In this document: piece after piece, positions 25,103 to 33,651 of the stretch | Layout: the number at the start of each line of letters is the position of its first letter | Numbering within the stretch: the first letter of the stretch is position 1 | Assembly: GCF_042650645.1 (NCBI RefSeq) | Contig: NZ_JBHSBI010000013.1 | Location: 245,897 to 309,896 of the forward strand | Origin: Nonomuraea purpurea | GTDB lineage: Bacteria; Actinomycetota; Actinomycetes; Streptosporangiales; Streptosporangiaceae | Direction of reading: 5' to 3' | Length of the DNA: 64,000 nucleotides | The notes under the pieces: generated by a model | The model's database searches: none | Told to the model about the DNA's origin: nothing | What the model saw: only the letters and a program-made list of their open reading frames with translations | Translations under genes and position numbers: made by a program

Positions 25103-25819
25103 ATGAACACCGTGGTGGCGGGGATCACCTACCGCGCTCTGCTCGGCCGGCGCCGGATCATCCTGCTGATTCTGCTGCCCGCGGCCCTGATCGGCCTGGC
25201 CGTGCTCCTCCTCCTGGTGGGCAGCGCCGACCAGCGCTCGGCCGTGATGCTGATGCAGAACTTCGCGATCAGCACGATGCTCCCCCTGCTCGGCCTGATC
25301 GCGGGAACGGGCGTCATCGCCCCCGAGATCGACGACGGCACCATCATCCACCTGATGTCCAAGCCGATCTCCCGCCCGCTCATCGCCCAGACGAAGTTCC
25401 TCGTGGCGGCCTCGCTGCTGGCGGTGTTCGCGGCCGTCCCGACGTACCTGGCGGCCTGGCTGCTGATCGGCAACGAGGACGGCATCGCCCTGGGCTTCGC
25501 CGTGGGCGTGCTGGTGGCCGGCATCGCCTACGCCGCCGTCTTCCTCCTGCTCGGCGTCGTCACCCGGCACGCGGTCACGATCGGCGTCATCTACGCGCTG
25601 GTCTGGGAGAGCCTCGTGGGCAACTTCATCCCCGGGGCCCGCAAGTTCTCGATCCAGCACTGGGGCCAGGCCGTCGCCGACCAGATCTCCGGCTCGGCGT
25701 TCTTCCAGTCGGACGTCACGCTGAGCTTCGCCATACCCGCCCTGATCGTGGTCACGGTCGGCGGTGTCTTCTGGGCCGGCCTGCGGCTGCGCGCCTTCTC
25801 CCTCACGGGCGACGAATAA
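25103..25819 (+). CDS. ABC transporter permease (second)
   Basis: 238 residues with six predicted membrane helices (IILLILLPAALIGLAVLLLL at the start, LIVVTVGGVFWAGLRLRAF at the end) and an EIDDGTIIHLMSKPISRPL loop between helices 2 and 3, typical of ABC-2 permeases of the NosY/YhgE style. The ATG is preceded by GGAGG at seven bases. Last gene of the cluster, convergent with glmM across a strong terminator. Confidence 0.9.
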   Translation: MNTVVAGITYRALLGRRRIILLILLPAALIGLAVLLLLVGSADQRSAVMLMQNFAISTMLPLLGLIAGTGVIAPEIDDGTIIHLMSKPISRPLIAQTKFLVAASLLAVFAAVPTYLAAWLLIGNEDGIALGFAVGVLVAGIAYAAVFLLLGVVTRHAVTIGVIYALVWESLVGNFIPGARKFSIQHWGQAVADQISGSAFFQSDVTLSFAIPALIVVTVGGVFWAGLRLRAFSLTGDE

Positions 25820-25827
25820 ATTCAACG

Positions 25828-25864
25828 CAGCGGGCACGGCACACGAATGGTGCCGTGCCCGCTG
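25828..25864. terminator. Bidirectional terminator between ABC operon and glmM
   Basis: Perfect 15-bp inverted repeat (CAGCGGGCACGGCAC and its complement) with a seven-base loop, in the 52 bases between two convergent genes. Confidence 0.85.
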
Positions 25865-25871
25865 TCGTGAT

Positions 25872-27221
25872 TCAGGCGGCGCAGGCCGTACGGACGACGT
25901 CGGCCAGGCGCCCCGCCACCTGAGTGGCGTGCTCCTCCGACGCGGCCTCGACCATCACCCGGATCATCGGCTCGGTCCCGCTCGGCCTGATCAGGACCCG
26001 CCCCGTCTCGCCCAGCTCCGCCTCGGCCTCGGCCACGGCGGCGGCCAGCTCGGGCACGGAAGCCTTGGCCTTGTCGACACCCTTGACGTTGATCAGGATC
26101 TGCGGCAGCGGCGTCATCACCGAGGCCAGCTCCTTCAGCGGCACGCCCGCCTTGGCCACCACGCCCAGCAGATGGAGCGAGGTGAGCAGGCCGTCGCCGG
26201 TGGTGGCGTGGTCGAGCATGATGACGTGGCCCGACTGCTCGCCGCCCAGGTTGTAGCCGTCGGACTTCATGCGTTCGAGCACGTAACGGTCGCCCACCGC
26301 GGTCTCCACCACGGTGATGCCCTCATCGCGCATCGCCAGCTTGAAGCCCAGGTTGGACATCACGGTCGCGACCACGGTGTCCTTGGACAGCAGGCCCTCT
26401 CGGCGCATCGCGGCGGCCAGGATGGCCATGATGTGGTCGCCGTCGACGACCGCGCCGGTGTGGTCGATCGCCAGGCAGCGGTCGGCGTCACCGTCGTAGG
26501 CCACACCCAGGTCGGCCCCCCGCGACACGACCACCTGCTGGAGCTTGTCCAGGTGGGTGGAGCCGTAGCCGGCGTTGATGTTCAGGCCGTCGGGCCTGGC
26601 GCCGATGGCCTCGACCCTGGCGCCCGCGCGCACCAGCGCCTCGGGGGCGACCGTGTGGGCGGCCCCATGAGCGCAGTCGACCACGATCGACAGGCCGTCA
26701 AGCGCGGCCGTCATCGTGGTCAGCACGTGGGAGATGTAGCGGTCGGCCTCACCGTACGCCTCACGCACCCGGCCCACGGCCGAGCCGACGGGAAAGCTCC
26801 ACTGCTCGCCCAGCCGCCGCTCGATCTCGTCCTCGACCGCGTCGGACAGCTTGAAGCCGCCACGGGCCAGGAACTTGATGCCGTTGTCAGGAGCCGCGTT
26901 GTGCGAGGCCGACAACATGACGCCGAGGTCGGCGCCGAGCGCCGCGGTGAGGTGGGCGACGGCCGGGGTGGGCAGCACGCCGAGGCGCAACACGTCCACT
27001 CCAGACGCCGCAAGGCCGGCAACCACGGCGGCCTCGAGAAACTCTCCCGAGGCTCGCGGGTCCCGGCCCACGACCGCCACCGGACGGCGTCCGGTGGCGG
27101 TGAACGCGCCCGCATCGCCGAGGACGTGAGCGGCCGCGACCGAAAGGTCCATGGCCAGCTCGGCGGTGAGGTCGCGACCGGCGACCCCACGTACCCCGTC
27201 GGTGCCGAAGAGGCGCGCCAA
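25872..27221 (-). CDS. glmM: Phosphoglucosamine mutase
   Basis: 449-residue enzyme converting glucosamine-6-P to glucosamine-1-P for peptidoglycan. It starts ARLFGTDGVRGVAG; active-site serine loop VMLSASHNAAPDNGIKF; metal loop DGDADRCLAIDH; sugar loop GGEQSGHVI; phosphate loop IRPSGTEPMIRV. A TTG start at 27221, one base after the rpsI stop, gives the family length; no ATG or GTG fits. It is coupled to rpsI, the usual actinobacterial rplM-rpsI-glmM order. Confidence 0.96.
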   Translation of the reverse strand: MARLFGTDGVRGVAGRDLTAELAMDLSVAAAHVLGDAGAFTATGRRPVAVVGRDPRASGEFLEAAVVAGLAASGVDVLRLGVLPTPAVAHLTAALGADLGVMLSASHNAAPDNGIKFLARGGFKLSDAVEDEIERRLGEQWSFPVGSAVGRVREAYGEADRYISHVLTTMTAALDGLSIVVDCAHGAAHTVAPEALVRAGARVEAIGARPDGLNINAGYGSTHLDKLQQVVVSRGADLGVAYDGDADRCLAIDHTGAVVDGDHIMAILAAAMRREGLLSKDTVVATVMSNLGFKLAMRDEGITVVETAVGDRYVLERMKSDGYNLGGEQSGHVIMLDHATTGDGLLTSLHLLGVVAKAGVPLKELASVMTPLPQILINVKGVDKAKASVPELAAAVAEAEAELGETGRVLIRPSGTEPMIRVMVEAASEEHATQVAGRLADVVRTACAA

Positions 27222-27222
27222 C

Positions 27223-27744
27223 TTAGCGCTTGCTGTACTGCGGAGCCTTGCGGGCCTTCTTGAGGCCGTACTTCTTCCGCTCCGTGGCGCGGGCGTCACG
27301 GGTGAGGAAGCCGGCCTTCTTCAGCGGCGGGCGGTTGACCTCGACGTCCAGGATCGCCAGGGCGCGGGACAGGCCCATGCGCAGCGCACCGGCCTGGCCG
27401 GTCACGCCGCCGCCGTCGATGCGCGCGATGACGTCGAACGCCTCCTCGGCGCCGAGCACCACGAAGGGCTCGTTGACGATCTGCTGGTGGACCTTGTTCG
27501 GGAAGTAGACGTCCAGCGAACGGCCGTTGATCGTCCACTTGCCGGTGCCGGGGACGATGCGCACGCGGGCGATCGCCTCCTTGCGGCGGCCGGTACCGTA
27601 CGAGTTGCCCGTGGTGACGGGCTTGCGGACGGGCGCGTCGGCGCCGGCGGCGGACTCAGTGGTGTACTCGGACGGGAAGTCCTCGCCGGAGATTTCCTCC
27701 AGCTCGGGCTCGACGGCCGTCTCGACACCGGTGGGCTCAGCCAC
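27223..27744 (-). CDS. rpsI: 30S ribosomal protein S9
   Basis: 173 residues. The conserved S9 core starts at about residue 46 (YGTGRRKEAIARVRIVPGTG) and ends GLKKARKAPQYSKR, the tail that contacts P-site tRNA. The first 45 residues are an acidic, Glu/Thr-rich extension seen in many actinobacterial S9 proteins. Co-transcribed after rplM. Confidence 0.97.
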   Translation of the reverse strand: MAEPTGVETAVEPELEEISGEDFPSEYTTESAAGADAPVRKPVTTGNSYGTGRRKEAIARVRIVPGTGKWTINGRSLDVYFPNKVHQQIVNEPFVVLGAEEAFDVIARIDGGGVTGQAGALRMGLSRALAILDVEVNRPPLKKAGFLTRDARATERKKYGLKKARKAPQYSKR

Positions 27745-27770
27745 GGTTCTCCTCTAACTCTTTCGAACTA

Positions 27771-28214
27771 CTACTGGGCGATCTGGGTGATCTGGAACGG
27801 CACCGGCTGCTGGGCCTGGTGCGGGTGCTCGGAACCCGCGTAGACCTTCAGCTTCTTGGCCATCTTCCGGCCGAGGGAGTTCTTCGGCAGCATGCCCTTG
27901 ACTGCCTTCTCGACGGCCTTCTCCGGCCGCTTCTCCATGAGCTCGCCATAAGTGACGGAACGCAGACCGCCCGGGTAGCCCGAGTGGCGGTAGGCCTTCT
28001 TCTGCTCAAGCTTGTTGCCAGTGAGCGCGACCTTGTCAGCGTTGATGACGATGACGAAGTCACCGGTGTCAACGTGGTTGGCGAAGATCGGCTTGTGCTT
28101 GCCGCGGAGCAGGATCGCGACGTGGCTGGCCAGCCGGCCCAGCACGACATCGGTCGCGTCGATGACGTACCACTGACGCTGGACGTCGGCGGGCTTCGGT
28201 GAGTACGTGCGCAC
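27771..28214 (-). CDS. rplM: 50S ribosomal protein L13
   Basis: 147 residues, VRTYSPKPADVQRQWYVIDA start, GKHKPIFANHVDTGDFVIVI, YRHSGYPGGLRS and a HPHQAQQPVPFQITQIAQ end. Start is the GTG at 28214 with AGAAGG nine bases upstream; the open frame further upstream has no conserved sequence. First gene of rplM-rpsI-glmM. Confidence 0.97.
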   Translation of the reverse strand: MRTYSPKPADVQRQWYVIDATDVVLGRLASHVAILLRGKHKPIFANHVDTGDFVIVINADKVALTGNKLEQKKAYRHSGYPGGLRSVTYGELMEKRPEKAVEKAVKGMLPKNSLGRKMAKKLKVYAGSEHPHQAQQPVPFQITQIAQ

Positions 28215-28521
28215 GGTCGTAGCCTTCTTTATGCTCGCGTCTTCGGCGCTGTCGGAAATGACAGCTACATTGGTCGGTCGGTGCGGGCACACGACGGCCC
28301 GGACCTTCCGTCTCCGCAAAATGGGAGATGACGCCGGACGCGCCGCGCATTGGTCTCGCTGGACCTGTGCACACAACAGACGACTACGTTACCCGCCGAA
28401 GGCGTGCAGGTCAAAAGACCGGTAACCCGCAGTGAGTCTACCCGACCGCAGAACGGTTCGGTTTCGTTTCCCTGGGACCTCTTCTTCCCCAGGACCAGAC
28501 ATCAATATCGTTGGCGGCGGT
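28215..28521. other. Divergent promoter region between rplM and CAP-domain gene
   Basis: 307 bases without a supported gene. It should contain the rplM promoter (minus strand) and that of the CAP protein (plus strand). I see a short dyad GCTGTC/GACAGC at 28248-28265 but no clear -35/-10 pair. Confidence 0.4.
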
Positions 28522-29289
28522 ATGTGGCAGAACTCTCTCACCCGGCTCACCCAGCAGGGCGCTCGGCGCCGGAATCATCTGGGTTTGGTGGGCTGCCTCC
28601 TGGCGGTGCTCTTCACCGGCGTGCTGATCGGCCGGCTGACCAACGACACCCCTCCGACCCCCCGCGTCTTCCTCAGCGAGACCGGCCCGCCCACCACCGC
28701 CACCGCCACCGCCACCGCCAACCCCACGCCGACCCTCGACAAGAAGGCGGCGCCGCAGGCCGAGCGGATCCCCAGGGAGATCACCACCAGGACCACGCCG
28801 CGCCACCGCGCCACTCCCCGGCCCACCAGGACGTCCAAGGAGCTGATCCCCGGGTTCAACTCCCAGGACGACCCGATGATGCTCGCCGAACAGGAAGGCG
28901 TACGGGTGATCGCCGGCATGGCGTCCGAGGTCGTCACTCTCACCAACTCGGCCAGGTCCAGGCGGGGCTGCGGGCCGCTCCGGGTGGACGGCCGGCTCTC
29001 CAGCTCCGCGCGAACGCACTCGCTGGAGATGGCCCGCGCCGGGCAGCTCATGCACAACTCCCCCGACGGCACGTCCCCGTGGAAGCGGATGGAGCGGGCC
29101 GGATACCGCTTCGGCGCCGCCGAGAACATCGGCGCCGGCTACAGCACGCCGGAGGAGGCCGTACGCGGCTGGCTGGACCGTCCCAACCACCGCAAGAACA
29201 TCCTGAACTGCCAACTGAAGGCCATCGGCGTCGGCGTCGCCGACGGACCCGGCGGACCATGGTGGACTCAGGACTTCGGAACCCAATGA
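28522..29289 (+). CDS. CAP-domain (SCP/PR-1-like) membrane-anchored protein
   Basis: 255 residues. Signal anchor LGLVGCLLAVLFTGVLIG (about 20-37), a Thr/Pro/Lys-rich linker (60-110), then a CAP domain (about 135-255): VVTLTNSARSRRGCGPLRVD, ARTHSLEMARAGQLMHNSPD, GAAENIGAGYSTPEEAVRGW, DRPNHRKNILN. The histidines of the CAP pocket (HS.EMA, NHRKNIL) are in place. CAP proteins are secreted; bacterial functions are mostly unknown. ATG at 28522; a GTG at 28432 would add 30 residues. Confidence 0.88.
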   Translation: MWQNSLTRLTQQGARRRNHLGLVGCLLAVLFTGVLIGRLTNDTPPTPRVFLSETGPPTTATATATANPTPTLDKKAAPQAERIPREITTRTTPRHRATPRPTRTSKELIPGFNSQDDPMMLAEQEGVRVIAGMASEVVTLTNSARSRRGCGPLRVDGRLSSSARTHSLEMARAGQLMHNSPDGTSPWKRMERAGYRFGAAENIGAGYSTPEEAVRGWLDRPNHRKNILNCQLKAIGVGVADGPGGPWWTQDFGTQ

Positions 29290-29301
29290 CGCTCATCACG
29301 G

Positions 29302-29307
29302 TAATGT
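29302..29307 (+). promoter_or_regulatory. Candidate -10 box for leaderless transcript
   Basis: TAATGT, identical to the hexamer before the ABC operon, ends six bases before the ATG at 29314 and no ribosome site is present. Confidence 0.45.
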
Positions 29308-29313
29308 CGCCGC

Positions 29314-30753
29314 ATGGTTTCCAACGGCCATGAGGAACGTGAAGACGGCGCGGGCGGCGCGCCATACGGCATGGGAAGGGCGCCCCAAGGGCCCGGCTTC
29401 GGGATGGGGAACGCTCAGCAAGGGCCGGGCAACGCCCCCTACGGCATGGGCAATTTCGGACCCCCCAACAACCCGCCCCAGGGGCCTGGCGGCCCTCAAG
29501 GGCCCGACCTGTTCACCCCTCAGGGGCCGCAGGGCGGCGGCGGCCCCGGAGGATTCGGCCCCCCAGGACCAGGCCCCGGGCCAGGCCCATTCGGCCCCCC
29601 AGGACCGGGCGGTCCCGGACCGGGCGGCGGTCCTGGGCCAGGCGGTGGTCCAGGACCAGGCGGTCCTGGACCAGGCGGTGGCCCCGGGCCAGGTGGTCCC
29701 GGACCAGGCGGTGGCCCCGGGCCAGGTGGTCCCGGGCCAGGTGGTCCCGGACCGGGTGGTCCCGGACCGGGTGGTCCCGGACCGGGTCGTGGTCCCGGAC
29801 CGGGTCGTGGTCCCGGACCGTTCGGTCCTCCGGGGCCGGGCGAGGGGCCGCCGGAAGGCGCTCCCGACGGCGGCCAGCAGCCGTCGAAGAGGGGCAAAAC
29901 GTCCCGCCGCGGACGAAAGGGCCGCGCCGCCGAGCCCGCGAACACCGTCGAGACCTCCGGCAAGGACGACAAGCCCGGCAAGCCCGACGATGCGCAACGC
30001 AACCCGCAGAGCCGGGTCGGATGGAGCCCCTACGACGACGAGGGCCGCTCACGCACCCCGCTGTGGGTCGCGCTCGGCGGAGTCGCCGCGCTCGGCCTGC
30101 TCGGCACCGGCCTGGCGTTGATGTGGAACACCGAGAACCCCAGCATCACCGCGGCCGAGGCCTCCCGCAGAACCTCGGCACCGCTGCCGTCCGCCCCACC
30201 CGGCAAGTACGGCTTCGCCGCCGAACGCTCCACCGACCCCGACCCGATCACGGTCAAGGAGATCTTCGGCGCGAAGAAGAAGTTCAAGATCTCGGGTCGC
30301 GACTACGAGATGACGATCACCAGCAAGGACAAGAAGTGCAACGACGGCGCGCTGGGCGACTCGCTCCAGAAGGCGCTGAAGTCCGCCAAGTGCAACCAGT
30401 TCATCCGCGCCAGCTTCCGCGACAAGGCCGGCAAGGTGATCGGCACCGTCGGTGTGGCTAACCTCACGAGCAGCAAGAGCGCGAGCAAGGTCGCGAAGAT
30501 CGGCAACGCGAAGAACTACGTGAAGCCGCTGGCAGGTAAGGACAGTGTCACCAAGCAGCTCGGCTCGGGCAGCGGCGGCACCAAGATCTGGACCCACGGC
30601 CACTACGCGATCATGGTCTGGTTCCAGAACAAGGACGGCGCCAAGCCCGACAAGAAGGGCTCTAAGCGCATCTACCAGGCCATTGACGACATCACCAAGG
30701 CCACGGTGTTCAAGGCCCTCGACAACCGCACACTGACCGGCACTCCCGGATAG
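29314..30753 (+). CDS. Gly-Pro-rich single-pass membrane protein with C-terminal shared domain
   Basis: 479 residues. Residues 1-80 are Gly/Pro/Gln-rich; about 83-178 are dense GPG repeats; 180-240 are charged and Lys-rich (cytoplasmic); 248-271 is one membrane helix (PLWVALGGVAALGLLGTGLA). The extracytoplasmic domain (about 310-470) has two cysteines (KKCNDGALGD and SAKCNQFIRASF) and aligns in pattern with the C-terminus of the next gene. No known family recognised. The Gly-Pro tract is cytoplasmic if the helix is type II, so it is not a secreted collagen. Confidence 0.75.
   Translation: MVSNGHEEREDGAGGAPYGMGRAPQGPGFGMGNAQQGPGNAPYGMGNFGPPNNPPQGPGGPQGPDLFTPQGPQGGGGPGGFGPPGPGPGPGPFGPPGPGGPGPGGGPGPGGGPGPGGPGPGGGPGPGGPGPGGGPGPGGPGPGGPGPGGPGPGGPGPGRGPGPGRGPGPFGPPGPGEGPPEGAPDGGQQPSKRGKTSRRGRKGRAAEPANTVETSGKDDKPGKPDDAQRNPQSRVGWSPYDDEGRSRTPLWVALGGVAALGLLGTGLALMWNTENPSITAAEASRRTSAPLPSAPPGKYGFAAERSTDPDPITVKEIFGAKKKFKISGRDYEMTITSKDKKCNDGALGDSLQKALKSAKCNQFIRASFRDKAGKVIGTVGVANLTSSKSASKVAKIGNAKNYVKPLAGKDSVTKQLGSGSGGTKIWTHGHYAIMVWFQNKDGAKPDKKGSKRIYQAIDDITKATVFKALDNRTLTGTPG
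29560..29850 (+). repeat. GC-rich tandem repeat encoding GPG units
   Basis: Imperfect tandem copies of GGTCCCGGACCGGGT and GGTGGCCCCGGGCCAGGT, 15-24 base units, coding (GPGPGG)n. Likely unstable in length between strains and difficult to assemble. Confidence 0.8.
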
Positions 30754-30846
30754 CGAACCCGGTTTTCCCCGACCATAAGCCTCCAAACGGGATGCCGGAT
30801 CCTTCTGGGAACGCCCATACCGACATAACGATCTCGCCGCTCTCGC

Positions 30847-30852
30847 TAGGCT
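30847..30852 (+). promoter_or_regulatory. Candidate -10 box for leaderless transcript
   Basis: TAGGCT ends six bases before the ATG at 30859; no ribosome site between. The -35 region is weak. Confidence 0.35.
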
Positions 30853-30858
30853 CCCCCT

Positions 30859-33561
30859 ATGCGTGGCCAGGAACCCGGGTCTGAGCACGATCGCGGGGAA
30901 GCCGAAGGCTCGTCGACCGCACCAGCGACGCCACCGCCGAGCTTCGGCCGGACCAAAGGGCGAGACGTCCCGTCGGCATTCCCTCCTTCCGAGGAGGTCG
31001 CCGACGCCGAGTCGCGACCCGTCGCCCCCGCATTCCCCGGATCGCCCGGGGCCGCGGGCGAGGCGACGCCGTGGGAGGTGTCGGACGACGACGCCGCCTA
31101 CGACTGGTTCGCCGACCCAGATCAGGCGGGCGCGGCGAACACCGCCCCCGGAGGCATCACTCCCCCCGTCCTGACACACCCCCCAGGCCCCACCCTGGGA
31201 CGAACCACCCCGCCCACCTTGGGACGAACCACCCCGACCTCCCCGGAAGGGACCATTCCCCCCTCCCTTGGCGGAACCACTCCACCCGCCCCAGGACACA
31301 CCACTCCACCTTCTCCGGGACGGACCACTCCGTCCTCCCTGGGACGAACCGCTCCACCGAACGCCGACCCGCCACAGAACCTTCCGGCCGGCCCGCCCCA
31401 AGGCTTTTCACCGGACGCCACCCAGGCACGGACCGCCTTTCCAGAGGCCGGAACTGCTTCGCCGGGTACCGCCCCCGCATGGGCCGGCGGCCAGGACGAC
31501 AACAGCACCCACCCAAGCAACCTCCGGATCAGCCAGAACCCCACCGATCCAGACGGCAGTGATCGGGCGGCAGGGGGCACGTCTGAGACCGGCCCGGTGT
31601 CCCACCAGAGCCCGCCCAAGAGCCACCAGCCCGGCCAGGACCCGTCCCAGGGCAGCCGCGGCGGCGCTCAAGTCAAACACCCCTGGGACACCCAGAAGGA
31701 CCAGTTCGCCCCATGGCCGACGAACCCGGTGGTCCCCGGCGCGCCGCCGTGGGAGCCGCCACCGGCGTTCACTGCCGCCGCAGCGGGCATGCAGGTGTGG
31801 CCGGGATCCACCGACTCACCCGCCCTTCCGCCATGGCCGGCCGCCACGGGCGAGTTGGTGGCCGAACCCGACGAGCCTGACGCGACCACGTTCTTCGACG
31901 CGAACGCCACCAAGCCGGAGGGCCTCCCAAGCCCGGCTCACTACTTCGACCCTGAAGCCGCCAAACAGGACGCCGCCCGCCAAGCGGACGCCCTGCGCCA
32001 GAACTCCCCCGAGCCGAACGCCACCAACCCCAGCCTCCCCCGCCCAGGCACCCCCCACCCGGGCACCCCCACGCCGGACGCCACCCACCCGGGCGCTCCT
32101 CCCCACGACGCACCCCATCCGGCTGGCCTCCACCCCGGCGCCCCTCAACAACCCGATGCCGCTCACCCCGGCGGCCTCCACCCGGGCGACTCTCAGACGG
32201 ACGCGCCCCGCCCCGGCGACCTCCACCCAGGGGCCCCTCACCCCGACGCCACCCACCCAGGCGACATTCACCCCGGCCTAGGGCACCCCGGTAACCCCCA
32301 GTCCGGCACAGCACACCCGAGCGCCCCTCACCCCGACGCCACCCACCCAGGCGACATTCGCCCCGGCATCGGACACCCCGGCAACTCCGGGTCCGGCACG
32401 GCGCACTCCGGCGGCACGGGCACCGCGCACCCGACCGGGCCCCAGCCCGACGCGACTCACCCAGGCGCCCCTCAAGCAGCCACGAATCAGCCAGGCGCGT
32501 CCCAGCCAGGCGGCAAGCGTCCAGGCGGAGGGCCGAACAGCGGCCCGCAACCCCTTGCGGCGCCCGTCCCACCACCCCAAACCGCAGAAGAGGGCCCCCA
32601 CTACTTCGACCCCCACCCCTCCAACCCGTCCTCCCATCCAGCGGAGCCAGGCGACATCGCCGTCTGGCCCCCCATCCCACCCACAGGTGACAAGCTGCCC
32701 GACCTCCCGTTCTCCAGGGAAACCTGGGGCCACAAGCCGACAACCTCCCTGGAACTCCCCCAGGGCCCCGGCTCGGCCTTCCCCCCTGGAGCGTTCAAAC
32801 AGCCCCCGTTCCAGACCCCGCCGCCACCCCCGGCCCCGCCGGGCAAGAGCAAGCGGGCGCTACTGGTGACGCTGGGCGCGCTGGCCCTCGCAGGCGTGGC
32901 CACCGGCGGTTTCTTCGCGTTCCAGGCCGTGAGCAACCCCGCCCCCACCACGGCCGCCGCCCGCGCCACCACGTCGGCGAAACCCACCACGAACCCGCCC
33001 GACACCCCGCCCCCCGACGTCAGCGGCTCGTCCATGCTCAACTCGGAGCAGACCGACCCGCAGAAGTTGTCGCTGTCAGAGGCGTTCCCGAAGAAGAAGG
33101 TGAGCGTGGCGGGCACGACGTTCACCCGGGTCAAGGCCGACATGGAGACAAGCTGCGACAAGGCCGCCATGGGGGCGTTCGCGGACGCGCTGAAAGCGCA
33201 GAAGTGCACGCGGGTGCTCAGAGCCACCTACGTCGACAGCAAGCGCCGCTACGCCGTCACCACCGGCATCGCCGTCCTGCCGACCAAGGACGCCGCGACC
33301 ACCGCCGACCAGGCCAAGAGCCTCTCGCGCAATGTCTGGTTCCGCGGCCTTCCCAGCGCGGCGGGCTCGGGCGGCGAGCGCGTGGACATCGCGGGCGGCT
33401 ACGCGGCCGGCCTGGTCTGGGGCCGCTACATCGTCTTCAGCTACGCCACCCACTCCGACGGTCACACGCCTGACTCAGAGGAGAAGGCGTTGCCCAAGGT
33501 CAGCGGCGCGTTCCGAGACCAGACCGCACTCGTACTCGAACGCCGCATCACCAAGGACTGA
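30859..33561 (+). CDS. Pro-rich repeat membrane protein, paralogue of the preceding gene's C-terminal domain
   Basis: 900 residues. The first 660 are low-complexity: PPTLGRTTP-type repeats (about 95-180) and HPG-centred repeats (about 395-560, twelve HPG triplets, including a 30-residue duplicated unit). A single membrane helix follows at 667-688 (ALLVTLGALALAGVATGGFF), a Thr/Pro linker, and a 160-residue extracytoplasmic domain with two cysteines (ETSCDKAAMGAF, KAQKCTRVLRATYVD). That spacing and the K.C...LRA pattern match the upstream protein. The DNA repeat region will be recombination-prone. Function unknown. Confidence 0.75.
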   Translation: MRGQEPGSEHDRGEAEGSSTAPATPPPSFGRTKGRDVPSAFPPSEEVADAESRPVAPAFPGSPGAAGEATPWEVSDDDAAYDWFADPDQAGAANTAPGGITPPVLTHPPGPTLGRTTPPTLGRTTPTSPEGTIPPSLGGTTPPAPGHTTPPSPGRTTPSSLGRTAPPNADPPQNLPAGPPQGFSPDATQARTAFPEAGTASPGTAPAWAGGQDDNSTHPSNLRISQNPTDPDGSDRAAGGTSETGPVSHQSPPKSHQPGQDPSQGSRGGAQVKHPWDTQKDQFAPWPTNPVVPGAPPWEPPPAFTAAAAGMQVWPGSTDSPALPPWPAATGELVAEPDEPDATTFFDANATKPEGLPSPAHYFDPEAAKQDAARQADALRQNSPEPNATNPSLPRPGTPHPGTPTPDATHPGAPPHDAPHPAGLHPGAPQQPDAAHPGGLHPGDSQTDAPRPGDLHPGAPHPDATHPGDIHPGLGHPGNPQSGTAHPSAPHPDATHPGDIRPGIGHPGNSGSGTAHSGGTGTAHPTGPQPDATHPGAPQAATNQPGASQPGGKRPGGGPNSGPQPLAAPVPPPQTAEEGPHYFDPHPSNPSSHPAEPGDIAVWPPIPPTGDKLPDLPFSRETWGHKPTTSLELPQGPGSAFPPGAFKQPPFQTPPPPPAPPGKSKRALLVTLGALALAGVATGGFFAFQAVSNPAPTTAAARATTSAKPTTNPPDTPPPDVSGSSMLNSEQTDPQKLSLSEAFPKKKVSVAGTTFTRVKADMETSCDKAAMGAFADALKAQKCTRVLRATYVDSKRRYAVTTGIAVLPTKDAATTADQAKSLSRNVWFRGLPSAAGSGGERVDIAGGYAAGLVWGRYIVFSYATHSDGHTPDSEEKALPKVSGAFRDQTALVLERRITKD
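32233..32359 (+). repeat. 37-bp direct repeat, 90-base period
   Basis: Positions 32233-32269 and 32323-32359 are identical over 37 bases (start GCCCCTCACC, end GCGACATTC), encoding the duplicated APHPDATHPGDI unit in frame. Confidence 0.85.
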
Positions 33562-33571
33562 GGCCCCACGC

Positions 33572-33608
33572 CCATCACAGCGTCCGCGCCCTTCGGCCGC
33601 TGTGATGG
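33572..33608. terminator. Bidirectional terminator between the Pro-rich gene and truA
   Basis: Perfect 11-bp stem (CCATCACAGCG and its complement) with a 15-base loop in the 90 bases between two convergent genes. Confidence 0.8.
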
Positions 33609-33651
33609 ACCCCACAAGCGCACGCCGGACGAACGACGAGCCCACTTGCGG

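Noticed and set aside
29560..29850. Possible CRISPR array
   Set aside because: The repeats are in-frame, degenerate GPG codons without unique spacers.
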